Source: Biscogniauxia marginata (lineage: Eukaryota; Ascomycota; Sordariomycetes; Xylariales; Xylariaceae). From it: a DNA stretch of 64,000 bases. The notes under the pieces were generated by a model, which was not told the DNA's origin, did no database searches, and saw only the letters and a list, made by a program, of their open reading frames with translations. The position numbers were made by a program, and so were the translations under genes. The stretch covers positions 284,433-348,432 of the forward strand of contig MU404092.1 of the NCBI GenBank assembly GCA_022695795.1. The letters run 5' to 3'. Position 1 is the stretch's first letter, and the number at the start of each line of letters is the position of its first letter. Below are positions 1-11,932 of the stretch, one piece after another.

Positions 1-3000
1 AACGTGGTGGACATAATCTCCTAATATGCGTCGCACACACTGTAGATGCATACACAGTCCATTGCATAACGACACATTTTAGTCGGATATATTACCATCG
101 TTGACGATGGTGAACTGGTGTTTCTGGTTGGGTATAGATTGGATTTGATACCCTGGAAGCTTTTCTGCAGTCGATGCACTTACATATTCCTGCCCAGTAG
201 AAATGGACTGAGCACAGAGACGGAAAAATGTTGGGGCAAGAGCAAATATGGATTTAGAACCGCCATTTCGAGATGACTGGTTCGGCATTATGATGATGTA
301 CTGCAACAATGGGCGCTATCGCCACATAACTCAATAGCTGGGCTGTCAAAAGCTAATTAATTAGGCACTCTTATGGAAAACGCTTTTAATAGACTAAAAG
401 AAACTGTGATTGAGCAAATCTTCAAAGAAGGGGCATTTGCTCACCAGGAAGATCCGGCCGGCTCCGACAAATTGCGTTTGTATCGTATTAAGGTGTGTCC
501 ACGCGAGATTCCTCTGTTGTAGAACATGGTTTTTTGTAGTGACAAAGAGACTGATGACCGGACCCGGTGGAGGATCCGGACCTAGATTTCCACGGGCAGG
601 CAATCTACCCATAAGCCAAGAAGTGGAGGATTTAGTTAAGATAATGTCCCGAAAGTAGCGGGACCAAAGGACAACGGTCTGCCCAGAAATAGCCGTGGAG
701 ATTATGGTATAATGCCTAGAAGTGAAGCAATACGCATCTAAATCATGGACATCCTTGCGTAGCTAACTGTTACTATCTAGGATTCAATATCGGTGTGATA
801 GTATCGTAGATACGTTGCCTAAGACTTGTCATACAGCTACATATGTCGCTCAATTTAAAAAGGGTGTTATACGCATGTTGGATGAAGCGGGAGGAATGGT
901 GCTACCCAGGGACAAAAACGAACACTAGTCCAATGATGTTAGATACTGGTGTCTATGGTAGACTAGTGTAACGTACTTTGTCCTACTGAACACTGTATGT
1001 ACAAGATCCAACGAGTGACCAATAATCTAAGTTCAAGTCGGACAAGGAAGGTGTCGGTAATCATATTTTCCTCAACGCTCGATGCGGATGAGTGTTAAAT
1101 TCGACACCGATTTCTTGCAGGATAATTTACAATGTATTAAGAATGGATTAGTTGTAGAAACTTTGATTGTTTGACTATCATTCAACATGCTTTTCGTCTA
1201 GCAAGTTTAGAACGCATCAACACACGGAGTGGGGGAATCCTCTCTGTTTACCAAGTCTTATAGCTTAGTCATACTATTGAGTTGCCCTAATCTTTTATTA
1301 ACTTTCTATATGTTATTTCTAAACCTTACACAGTGCTGTACACCAGAGCATATAGATGTGGATGATCGCTCATTGCCTGACCACCATGACTATACTGTAT
1401 CTACTTCTGTGTCACCATTTAATCGTATATAATGCTTGCCCAATTGGAATGAATGAGATGGGGTCGCAAAATAGAAACAAAATTGCATACGCATTGAAGG
1501 GGTTGAGGGGATGAGGTATGTAGACCTCGAGTGAACAACTAAAAGCTCCACTATATCCGCCCATTGTCAATCCTTTCCATCGATTTCACACTGAACTAGG
1601 TTCCCACCCGGCATTGAACATTTGTCGAAATACACTAATGCCCTAGATCGAGCCCGAAGTGACCAATGGTGGCGAGAGATCGGACGAAGGAGTCGCTGAT
1701 AGGATGTGGTAGAAATGAAAGAAGGATTATACAGTAGATGGGAACGTGAGCGCCAACACAATACTAGGTACGCAAGATTGACTACCTAGGTACCTAGCTA
1801 AAATTGATGATAGGTACTTGAGACTTATTCTTTGCTAACGGTTCTAAGATACTTAGTTGATGTGTTATGTACATTACTTGAAAACCCACCGCGCATTCAT
1901 ATAAGTTCCACCGAACCTAGAAGCCGACAGCAATCAATTAGATAGGTGAGCTGGATAACTACATAGGTATTAAGCAGACTTCGTCCAGCAACTAAAAATG
2001 TGACCACTTTCCCGGCCAATTGAACTAGTTTGGGACGCGAATCATAGCCGAATCGGAATCAGGAATTTACCTATGTTGCTGACAACTTTGCCGAAGCCAT
2101 AATTTTCATCTTAGTTGGATGGGTCATCATATGATTTAAAGCCTGGGCAACTTTGTATAACTTGAATGCAAAAAAAGGAAAAGGAAAAGGAAAAGGGAAA
2201 GGAAAGAGACATAAGCCAGACGATCGGGTCTCTGGGACTCTCTGTTTATTATAAGCCTACTTAGGTAGGTATTCAATTGAATAAGCTTTAGTATTTGGAG
2301 TTATGGCTGAATGAGGATGATTCCTACGACCGCCCCAAAGTTCTAGAACAGGCCCCCCTTTTAATTGCAAACGATGAGAAGTGCGATCAGGGGAGCCAAC
2401 TCGATGTCAATTGAATTTATTCATTCACCTAGGCTCAGCCCCAACCAGTAACGCACGGGCTCCTGTTAGAACCTCTCTGTCACTTACATACCATTTTAAC
2501 GGCGAGGAACTCTATTCGGGACGGGAAGTAACGGAGCCGCTGCGCTATAGAATTCGGTTTTATGAAACGGAGAGAGAAAGGCTGGCAGAAATGATGCCAC
2601 AGCACGAAGAAAAGGAGGTTTAGTAACGTGAATAAATAAATAGTAGTGAGAATGATCGCGAAGACACACCGGCGATCCATGCTGCCATGCCCGACCCGAA
2701 TGCTCTCACGCTCGTATGATAGGCATGCAACTTGCTCAGCTTGGGAATTGGAGCGCCCCGCATCCAGGTAGACTAAAATGGATTGAAATAGAGGGAATCC
2801 CTGGTAAGATTCACATCGGCCAGGGTTTTTTTCTGGAGACGCACATATCGGCGTGACGATGTGCAGTTAAGCACAGGTCACAATTTCAACCACATGGCGA
2901 TCAATGCCCGAGACACTTTTCGCTTCCCACCATCCCTGGAGAGATTCGGGTACCTGCAGTATGTTTCTTTCCGAAGGAACTTCTAAAGTCCATCCATAGA

Positions 3001-5078
3001 AGCTCAGAGTGAGATATGAAAAGAAAGCAAAAATAAAAGAAAATAAAAGAAAAACTCAGGTAACGAACTGCCGGCATCATGGTCGTCCTTGTTTGTCGTC
3101 ATACAAGGGACGCGCGTAGCCGCCCGTGGGGCAAGGTGGGAAATGCAGCGAACCCTATCAGAACCACGAGGACGGGGCCCAAGAAGCTGGCCGAGCAGGT
3201 AGTGCAAAGATTTCACCTCGCGGGGCTGACGGTGAGGGTATTGGATCAGGATGACGAAGCATATTGAAGAAGGGAGGGGAAAGGCTGAAAAAAAGAGACT
3301 CGGTGAATGAACGCATGCATGTAAAATCCGGGTGTATGCGCGCGCTTTATGTATGTGGCGTTGGCCCTGCATCCAATGTGACGGGGTGGATGATATGATA
3401 TTGCATGGTTGGCCTATCATCATGAATTACATAGTAAATACCTTATATCTAAGAAGGCGAGTCTTACAAACTTGAGTTTTGTCAGACATGCTCCCTCTGT
3501 ATTATCCTTTCGACTCTTCGATGGTGCTTACATGCAATTTTGTGGTAGATTTCCTCGTACTTGGTGAAACTCCTACCTAGTCCGCGACAGCTGCAATTAG
3601 CACGTAAGTTAGGATGACGTGTGCAAGAGGGACCAATCATGACCTTAATCAGTCCCTACCTCCTCGTAAGACTTGGTGATCCTTGGCATCGGGCGGAGAA
3701 CAGCACCGAGTGGTCTTGCTCTAGCGGGCCCCCGGCGCGGGCGTCTTGGATGATTGATGGTCAGTGTGCAAAATAGAACTAACTTTAGACTAGGTGCTCG
3801 GCGCTAATGAGAATTCCCGGACCCCAGCGATGGATCTCTGCGTACCTAGTTTAGTTAGTTTGCGTATCTTCTCGTTGTGGCTATGCCGCTTTTGTTTTCC
3901 ACTTCCAAGAGTTGCCCAGTATTATTATGGGGAGCAAATATTTGGGGAGTGCTTATAGGTTCGTCTGATCTGTTATATGGAAGACAACCTCTGTTAAAGA
4001 AGAGGAAGGGGGGAGTGAAAGCGAACAGGGGGGGGAGGGAGGCTAAGTATCACCGTTCATCAAATCCGATCTTGTGTTGATTTATCATGAGGCTATCATC
4101 ACGAAGTTATTGATCCGGCCTTCTCATAAGTAACTTTACCTGTGCTTGGTAGCTAGCCTCATACTGATCTAGCTGATCAGAGTATTTGGGGCAAAAAGCT
4201 TGGCCTACCTTACCTTACTATTTAGTTATAGCACTAGTTCGATAGATGGAGCGCGAGATTCGTTCTATCGGCGTCTATCCAACCACGATGGGGTTTAATT
4301 ACCCAGGAACGAAAGGGGGCGCCTTTTTGGTCGACGCCCGGTGGTCTTCCTAACGACTAGACTCGGACCTAAGTCCTGCTCGTCGTAGCAGAACTGCAGA
4401 TCCCCCTGATCTTAGCGTCTTATAGGAGTACCTCGTTCGTGCTGCTAAATCAGCAGTCCGCAGTAGGTCTCACCCTCGTCTCGATTCCCTGCTAATGCAG
4501 GTACAAGATGAAAAAACGACTGTCAATCATCCCGATGCGACGAACTGAATCCCGGGCGTAATGGGGTTGTGCCCCCAACGTGCATGGCGTGCCATTCTCG
4601 TTCCTTCACCCCATGTCGCCAAGTCATCAGAGTCGTTCTTTAATTTCAGGTCCATTCTCCCTTTTCCTTAGTCTTTCTCCCTTCTGTCTCTTATATCATC
4701 CGAAGGTGTTGCGCCGCTCACGCTTTGTCGTGTTGTCCTGTCTTTCTTGCCGGAAGCAATTCTCCCCGTCATTCGTTGTTCTGGTGATTCCTATCACCAA
4801 GTCGCTCCTTAACACTTTACATTGTTCTAAATTCAGGAATTCTTGCTTTATTGTTCTGCGAGGTTGCTGACCTGCGTTGCCACGTTCTTTACCCATTGCT
4901 TATTGTGATTCACGGCCGAGGGGAAAAAGAGGACAAAGAGAAAGAAAAGAAAAAGAGTAAATAATCGAACCAACATTCCAACAACGCCCACGCGCTCTGG
5001 ACGGTTCCTGCACCAAGCTCAAACCCACCCCCGCGAAGCAGACAGGATAGGAAGCAGATCTAAAATTGAGCATCCACT
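1..5078. other. Gene-poor stretch, upstream region of the Tos1-like gene
   Basis: I see no convincing gene here. Open frames are short, lack recognisable domains and do not join through plausible introns. A purine-rich GGAAAA tract lies at about 2170-2210. The last 500 bases (about 4600-4900) are CT-rich on the plus strand, which is typical of promoters and 5' leaders of well expressed fungal genes, and they precede the Tos1-like start at 5079. Copies of TAGGTA/TACCTA motifs occur at about 1765-1825. Confidence 0.5.
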
Positions 5079-6612
5079 ATGAAGTACAGTGCAGCTCTTC
5101 TCGCCGGCGGCGCGGCCTCGGTCGCCTATGCCCTCAACCTTGGTGCCGCATGTGATGCGATAGAAGACGGCGGAAACTGGTACTGCTCCAACCCAGTTTC
5201 GCAATTCCTTTACAGCGATCTGAACTTTCCGGGAAAGTACCGCGCTGTCGCCTCGATGGACACCTCCGGAGGTTGTACCTTTAAGGACAAGGCCTACCAG
5301 GGCCCTCTGGCCCCTTACGACGAGGACGTAGGTGCCCTATAGTCGCTGAGGACTTTTACATGAAATGTGCTAATGGGGTTGACAGCTTTCTATCCACATC
5401 CGTGGCCGTGCCGATATTCGGAATGTGGCCGTATACAAGCCTAGTTCGACTGCCGCTAAGCGTGACGTTCCCAAGACTTCCCACTCTAAGCGCCATGGTC
5501 ACCGTCACCTTCACAAAAAGTATCACGAGGAGGAGGAGATGAAGAAGCGTGAGGATATGGTGGTTGCCACTATCAACGGACAGGTACAATCCTGGGTAAA
5601 CGACTATTTCGGCCCTGCCGCCGCGACGGCTACCCCCGCGCCTGAAGCAGTCCCAACTTATGCTTCCAGCGAGGACAGCGCGGCCTCGACTTACTCTGCG
5701 TCCAAGACGACTGCGTCTAGCAGCAAAGAAACTGACGTTCCAACGGGTGCCTACCCCCGAATTGCGTACTACAACGCCGATGACAAGACTGCTGAGGGTC
5801 TCGTGTTCCTTAACCACCATGGTGGTGAGAACTCCGGCGTCTTCGATACGTAAGTTAGATGCGGAAATCAAGGTTCAAATCGCCACCGGTAGCTAATAGT
5901 GGTCAACAGCGTATGGGGCAACAGTCTTTCATACAGCAGCGAGGACGGTACCACCGGTGCTTCTTCCCCTACTGTCTTCAACGGCAACCTTGCGGATGGT
6001 GATGAGATTATCATCATGTCCGACAAGAGCTGCAGTGATGACGACGCTGACTGCGGTGTGGTTCGCGAGGGTACCGTCGCCTACAGTAAGTCCTGATAGA
6101 TCACAAAACGAGGTCTACAATCAGCACTAACACCAAATTCTACAGAGGGCTTCGAAGGTGCCACGAAGGTTTTCGTAGTCGAGATCAAGATGCCGCTTAC
6201 TGGCGCTACCGGCTTCGACATGGATATGCCGGCCCTGTGGCTCCTAAACGGCGCCATTCCTCGAACCGCCCAATACGGCGACTGCAGCTGCTGGAAGGGC
6301 GATTACTCGAGCCCGAATGAAGGTGGTTGCGGTGAGCTTGATGTCATCGAGATTCTCGCGGCCGGTGACACCAGAGCCAAGTCGACCTTCCATTTCGCCA
6401 AGAGCCTGGGCAACAGCGCCTACATGAAGCGACCTACTGACGACTACCTCACCGTCGCTGTGCTCTTCCACGAGGAGAAGCAGTCCGTCTCGATCAAGGC
6501 TCTCGACAACTTCGACTGGCCCACCAGCTTGAGCTCTGACCAGGTCGAGGACATCCTTTCCGAGGAGAAGGACTTCAACCTATTCAGCTTGATGTCTTTC
6601 CTCTCTTTTTAA
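5079..6612 (+). CDS. Tos1/YJL171C-like cell-wall glycosidase
   Basis: Four exons (5079-5327, 5386-5849, 5910-6085, 6146-6612) give a 451-residue secreted protein. All three introns have canonical donors (GTAGGT, GTAAGT, GTAAGT) and CAG acceptors. A signal peptide covers about residues 1-18. It is followed by a Cys-containing N-terminal domain (FPGKYRAVASMD region), a Lys/His/Ser/Thr-rich linker, and a C-terminal domain starting near PRIAYYNADD and carrying GVFDTVWGNSLSYSS and CSCWKGDYSSPNEGGCGELD. This layout and the length match the fungal Tos1/YJL171C family (Tos1_N and Tos1_C domains), which are cell-wall proteins regarded as putative glucan-modifying enzymes. The stretch GELDVIE fits the ExDxxE catalytic pattern of GH16 enzymes. 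Assigning catalysis to these acids is inference. No clear GPI signal is seen at the C-terminus, which ends in a short hydrophobic tail. Confidence 0.9.
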
Positions 6613-9172
6613 GTGGGAATAAGCCGGGAAGGCCGAAAGCAAGGGAGAAGGGAGGCGCTCAGGGGGAAGGAGGGAAGGGAGGACGGGCCGGGGGGATTCT
6701 TGGATACAAACATGAAGCGGACGCCCGCGCCATTTGAATTTCTGATCAAGGACTATAAGCTGGTTTGAATTCTTGCCATCTGGGAGAGGGTGATCCCGGC
6801 CGTATACCCCCCCGGCATGGTTATGGGGTTCTCTCTCCCTTAACGCCCACCATATATATACATCTGCCTATTTATATCCTGCATGAGAGCGACCGTTATG
6901 ACTCTTGATCTTAGCAACCCTTTTTCATATAACTCTGTAATAGTAGTTGTCCGATTGAAGTACAAATCTGAGATGTAATTACGTGAAAAACTAATTCCCT
7001 GGATATTTGGCGCGCATGTGTCAATTGATGATGCCCCGGTGCGATCGCGTCATAGATGTCTTAAATATTGTATGATCGGCATACACGCTTTATCAACCCC
7101 CGTCTGTTACTCTATCCTGTCTATCTCAAAATTCGGGTTGTCGAAGTCACAATCCGGTATTCTCATAACGTCCATATAAACGAATGAAAGCCTCTTAGGA
7201 TTTGCGCTTTTGCGACACTGCCATCTCATATAATTTCTCAATTTAGGGTTCTGAAGGGCTCTGGATGGATGAGTGCCATTATGATCAATGCGCCTACGGA
7301 TTAGCTCCCTTCACTCTTTCGTGCCTCCCACTATGCTAACAACACGCCATAGAATCTAGCGCCTCGAAATTCCTGACCTTCTTGGAGAAAAGGATGATGC
7401 TGAGAACTGTTATAGGAGGAGACTATAGCCAGACAATGACGTCTTTACGCAGTGTGAAAAAGTGCTTATGCAGCGAGTTATGGGTGATAGAAAAGTCGGC
7501 TCTAAAATGTACTACCTTGGATGCATGTGAGGGCTATTATATATCTATTCCAAATACTACTGCATATCGTTGCCCGAAGCCATTTGGTTAGCGCTTGGCA
7601 GCACGAAATCTTCGCTCGCGTCACCGGGTACAGTAAGCAGCAGTAGCAGCCGCTCCGTTCATTTTCCAAACTTGGCTAACCTAGATCAGTTATTGCCAAG
7701 CACTCTCATATAGCGGTAACAAACTGTTCGAATTTAGATTCATGGGATACTGTCATAACTCATCTCACTCAACGTTATTGCCCACTGCTTTAACAGTAGG
7801 GGATAAGGTTTGGCTGTTGCGGCGATCTTGTAAGACTCGAATAACTCCATTCCCAGGCCAGATGTTCTTACACTTCTTCTTTATTAGCCTCATAAGTAAT
7901 AGGTAATCCCGCCGATACGGGAGTCGGCGGGGTCCCGGAAGACTATAGACAGTCTGGCTTCGAAGGTCTGAGGTGGAAGAGGGACCCGCGGGCCGTGTTC
8001 ATCGGGCCTAGACGGGTTAGATTTATCCGTTAGTTATATCCAATGAAAATACCACCCGGATTGTGGACCAGAAGGATGTTTCCGCACCAAGGGGCAGGTA
8101 GGTTATGAATTAGGTCAGTTAGTATAGTATAGACTTACCCCCTATTACATTCACTTTACAGTAGTTTAGATTATCCGTAGACCATCTACTTATCTCAATA
8201 ATATGGATACTCTTTAGCTATTTACATAATCACTTATTAGAGAACTTGCAACACCACTGCGTAATGAGTTATTCACCTCTGCTAAGCAACGTACCTACTT
8301 CGTAACTATATGTAGTTCAGCAAATTGTTGCGTAGCTGTTCAGTCTGGGCAAGATTTTTGAATATAGTATTAGTATATATAAACGATGTAAGTATAAGTA
8401 TAATGCACAATGATGCAAAGATTATCAACGTAATAAGTAGGCAGTTAATAAGAATATAGATCACCAGTGTATAGAATATTATTTTCAGTTCTAATAACTA
8501 CTTGTTTCTTAAGACATAGTATTCAAGAAACTACTGCAGTACGGCGTACAATTACATGAATGAACTCTTCGTTTGCATACCTAATTTAGGAAAATTTAGC
8601 ACAATTCAAAGTCGAACTCGGATATTCCAAGTTGATAGGTTAGTTACCGCTCTCCTCCAAACGCGATTAGTACGGTAACGAGAAATTACCAATCATCAGG
8701 GTGGTACATATTTGGATTATGGCATGCTTAGTAGTGCCTTACGCGAAAACCCAAGTCCCCGTCTTCGCTAGCAGGGTGCCATATAATACAAATAATGTGT
8801 GGGGGGAGGCGTCTGCAAAGGGGGGAGCTGATTATACGATTTGGAAGGCCGATAGGCGGACAGCCTTAACAGCCTGGATAGGTGTGCAGCCAGTGGCGTT
8901 TTGCAAGAACCCTGCATATCGGCTCGCATTACGTGACATCCCGTGCTGTTAACCTGGGGCTTTTACCGGTTTCTGTATAAATATATGAGCGGAGCTATTC
9001 TGCACACTACGAGAGAGTATAAACGACAGCAACATAGCATATTACCTAGCCTAGATGAGAGCAGGTCTCTGTACTTAGTAGTTTACCGTGACTTCTTGTT
9101 GGAGCTTAGAACGCAGCAGATCCTCTCGAATCCGGCCGTATCATCACACTTAGTCAATAATTATAACAGACG
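6613..9172. other. Intergenic region
   Basis: No supported gene. The first 100 bases are purine-rich 3' flank of the Tos1-like gene. A perfect inverted repeat lies at 7908-7931 (8-bp arms CCCGCCGA/TCGGCGGG, 8-nt loop). 8100-8640 is AT-rich without open frames. The ORF at 8701-8952 has no recognisable motif. The final roughly 100 bases are the NmrA-like gene's promoter and leader. Confidence 0.5.
7908..7931. repeat. Perfect 8-bp-arm inverted repeat
   Basis: CCCGCCGA, an 8-nt spacer, then TCGGCGGG. It is GC-rich in otherwise AT-leaning DNA. It could be a hairpin or a dyad binding site; nothing nearby decides between these. Confidence 0.5.
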
Positions 9173-10354
9173 ATGTCAGCAAAGAAAGTCATTACAGTAT
9201 TCGGCGCAACTGGCGCCCAAGGTGGCAGCGTCGTGTCGACTTTCCTCAGCGACCCGAAGTTGAAGGACAACTGGGCTGTTCGCGGCACCACTCGCGACGT
9301 CACTAAGGAATCGGCCAAGAAGCTCGCCGAGAAGGGTGTCGAGGTCGTTGCCGTGAGTGATAATTCGTACGCAGAAGATTTTTGGTCCGGCGATGGATCC
9401 GCAATTGCTGATTTGCCCGCCCCTCTACCTAGGCCGATTTCAACGACAAGGCGTCCCTAGTCAAGGCCATGGCCGGCTCAGACACGGTATTTGCTGTGAC
9501 AAACTACTGGGAGAAAGCCGACCAGGAGCTTGAGGAGCAGCAGGGTAGGAATCTCGCTGACGCAGCAAAGGTTCGCGCAAATTCCCGGTTCTTCCTACAG
9601 TCCATGTGAGAGAGAGCACTCGTTGACTTTTCATCTAGGAAGCGGGCGTGAAACACTACATCTGGAGCAGTCTATTCAACATTACAAAACGTGAGTCCTC
9701 AAGCCATCATCAAACTCAAAAGATCACTTTACTTATAAAATCGCCTCTCTCCCCTTCCCCTCGTCAGTGTCCAACGGTAAGCTTTCGCGCGTCTACCACT
9801 TCGACAGCAAGGCGCACGTGGAGGAGTACGTGCGCTCGCTCGGCATCCCGACCTCGTTCTTCTACCCGGGGCTCTACATGCCGAACATATCCGAGTCGCT
9901 CTTCGAGCAGGGTCCCGCACCGGAGCACGCGTGGACGTTCAGCCTGCCGATCGCGGGCTCGTCGCCGATCGCGCTGTTCGACCCGGTCGACACGGGCAAG
10001 TACGTCAAGGCGATCGTGCTGCACCGCGACGAGCTGCTAGGCAAGCGCCTGCTCAGCGCGACCCAGTACCTGACGTGCGAGGAGATCGTCGCGGGGTTCC
10101 GGTGCGTTTTCCCCGAGTCCGGCGCCACGGCGCGCTACGTCGCCGTCGACGAGCCGGCCTTCCGCGAGCACATGGCCGGGACCGGGGCCCCCGGGTTCAT
10201 CGTCGACGCCCTGTACGAGACCTTCGTGCTGCTGCAGGACTTTGGGTATTTTGGCGGCGCGTCACTCGACGAGACACGCGCACTTGTCGAGGACCACCTG
10301 ACGACCTGGGAGGACCACCTGAGGGCGTCGGAGAAGCTCAAGGATCTGAAGTGA
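9173..10354 (+). CDS. NmrA-like family NAD(P)-binding protein
   Basis: Four exons (9173-9352, 9433-9570, 9639-9690, 9768-10354) give 318 residues. The N-terminus has the Rossmann motif VFGATGAQGGSV (about residues 8-19), followed by VRGTTRD, the NADP-side region of NmrA/HSCARG-like atypical short-chain dehydrogenases. DTVFAVTNYWEK and KHYIWSSLFNITKLSNGK follow the usual NmrA-like order. Members bind NAD(P) and act as redox sensors or transcriptional co-regulators, or as reductases; which applies here cannot be told. Introns 1 and 3 have GTGAGT donors. Intron 2 starts GTTCGC, an unusual donor, but splicing there restores the family reading frame exactly. Exon 4 is strikingly GC-rich at third positions compared with flanking DNA. 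Start chosen because the Rossmann motif begins seven residues later. Confidence 0.9.
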
Positions 10355-11932
10355 AGAAAAGTTTAGGGTTAGATAGACCAAGCATAGAACATTGGATATT
10401 ACGGTATGACATGATAGAGTAAAAACAAAAACGAGATAAAAAGAAATTCATTTTATGGCAGATGACTTAATTGTATCATACCTCATATCTTGCAAATCCC
10501 GGGCTTGGGCTCTGCCGGCTCCGTAAGCGTGAGATCCTCGGAGATGTCGGTCACTACCATGCGCACGGTCATAGATGAACTACCTCCTAGGTTAGGTCCT
10601 TCCCGGCTCCGGCTCCGTTTGTACGCCGGTCCGAAGCCATTAGTGGTAGGAGCCTGCCGGCCGAGGCACTTAATATACTCCTATACGCGAACCAATTTAG
10701 TTTTTTAAGCACTGGAGAGAACTTCCTGATCCATTTTCGACACTGGACGTGTATGAAATAGATAAGATACGATGGCGTAGAGAAAAGAAAGGGATCAAAG
10801 CTTCTAATTTTGCAATTTACGAGGGTGCGTATATGCTAAGGGTCTAGCTCTAATCTGATGTTATATGCCACATACCTCCTCTATCTTGAATTGCCTTTGA
10901 TCTCAGGAGGTTTGGTATGGCAGAGAAAGGCCGTTGAGTCATAGATATGCTAAGATGAGTAACCTATTAACCATAGGTGCTCTAAGTGGAGGATAGTAGC
11001 TAGGATATCCCAGGAATGCGATTTCTTACAGCCGCATCTTGGGAACTCTACCATCATTGAATTTAACTGAGGCCGGTGTAGAGTAGATTACTCGTGACGG
11101 GGCTTGAGGACTGGTGCGTGCGGTTCCGTTGCAGTTGCAGTTGCATGGAATCTGGAAATCCGAAAAAATCATCAGATACGCAGAGATCGGGATCGTTGAT
11201 GTCGATCGAAAAAGAATTTAAAATTTACCTTTTTATTTTCCCCCCTTATAATCCAATAGAGAAACCCTTTCTTAGGGTTTTCCTTCTTTTCAGTATCTGG
11301 TTCCCTTCGATGCCAATCCGATCGGGCGACCCATAAAATGTATACAGGATAGATCCCGGAGACCGTGTGGCTAGAGTTTGTTCTCCGGACCAGCATCCGG
11401 ACGGGCCAATGCCTATGATCCACTTTTTCGGGACTGGTAGTGGTGGTCAAGGGGCTAGAATACCTAGTTCCGCTTTTACATGATGTGGGTTGCCATATTA
11501 GAAGATTAGGTAGCTATTAGGTTTGGTGGGGATGTTAGGCGTGTTGCATATTTACCCGTGAAAAACTCTGTCTTAACCAAACATCGAGCCTTGTGTGACC
11601 TAGTTAGTGATACGATTCTATAATACGAGTCACCACCTGCGGGGGAAATGGTCCGCTTTTAAGGAGTTACGGAGGGGAGTTGGTTGGGCATTCTTCAACG
11701 CTGATGAAGTGCTCCACAGTGTAATGGAAACAACTGGAACTCTGCGGTCTTATACCGCAGACACCTGGCACCGATCCGCAGGAAGTCCGTTCGGTTTCAA
11801 CCAGTATCCCCTATATAAACTTGTAACCTATTCGTGACCAGTTGACTCTCTTTTTGATTCCGAGTCTTAGCCAATGTAATAATCTTTAACCTGTACTTTG
11901 CGGCGCTTTCTCCAATTTCCAACTCACATAAC
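10355..11932. other. Intergenic region
   Basis: No supported gene. Short open frames at 10490-10708, 11094-11336 and 11607-11837 show no domain or splicing pattern. The last part is upstream of the aquaporin-like gene and has a TATA-like TATATAAA at about 11811. Confidence 0.45.

Noticed and set aside
79..309. Minus-strand 76-codon ORF at the window edge with a donor-like GGTAATA near its end
   Set aside because: Protein-like in places, but no second exon or motif can be seen; too little to call a gene.
2381..2623. 80-codon plus-strand ORF with a charged C-terminal half
   Set aside because: No homologous motif, no splicing partners, and antisense frames of similar length are also open.
3004..3423. 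139-codon minus-strand ORF, the longest in the first 5 kb
   Set aside because: Its composition is irregular and its end is a low-complexity Phe/Leu run from a poly-purine tract; no domain seen.
4580..4870. Ser/Leu/Phe-rich ORF upstream of the Tos1-like gene
   Set aside because: It reads through a CT-rich promoter/leader tract; composition explains the openness.
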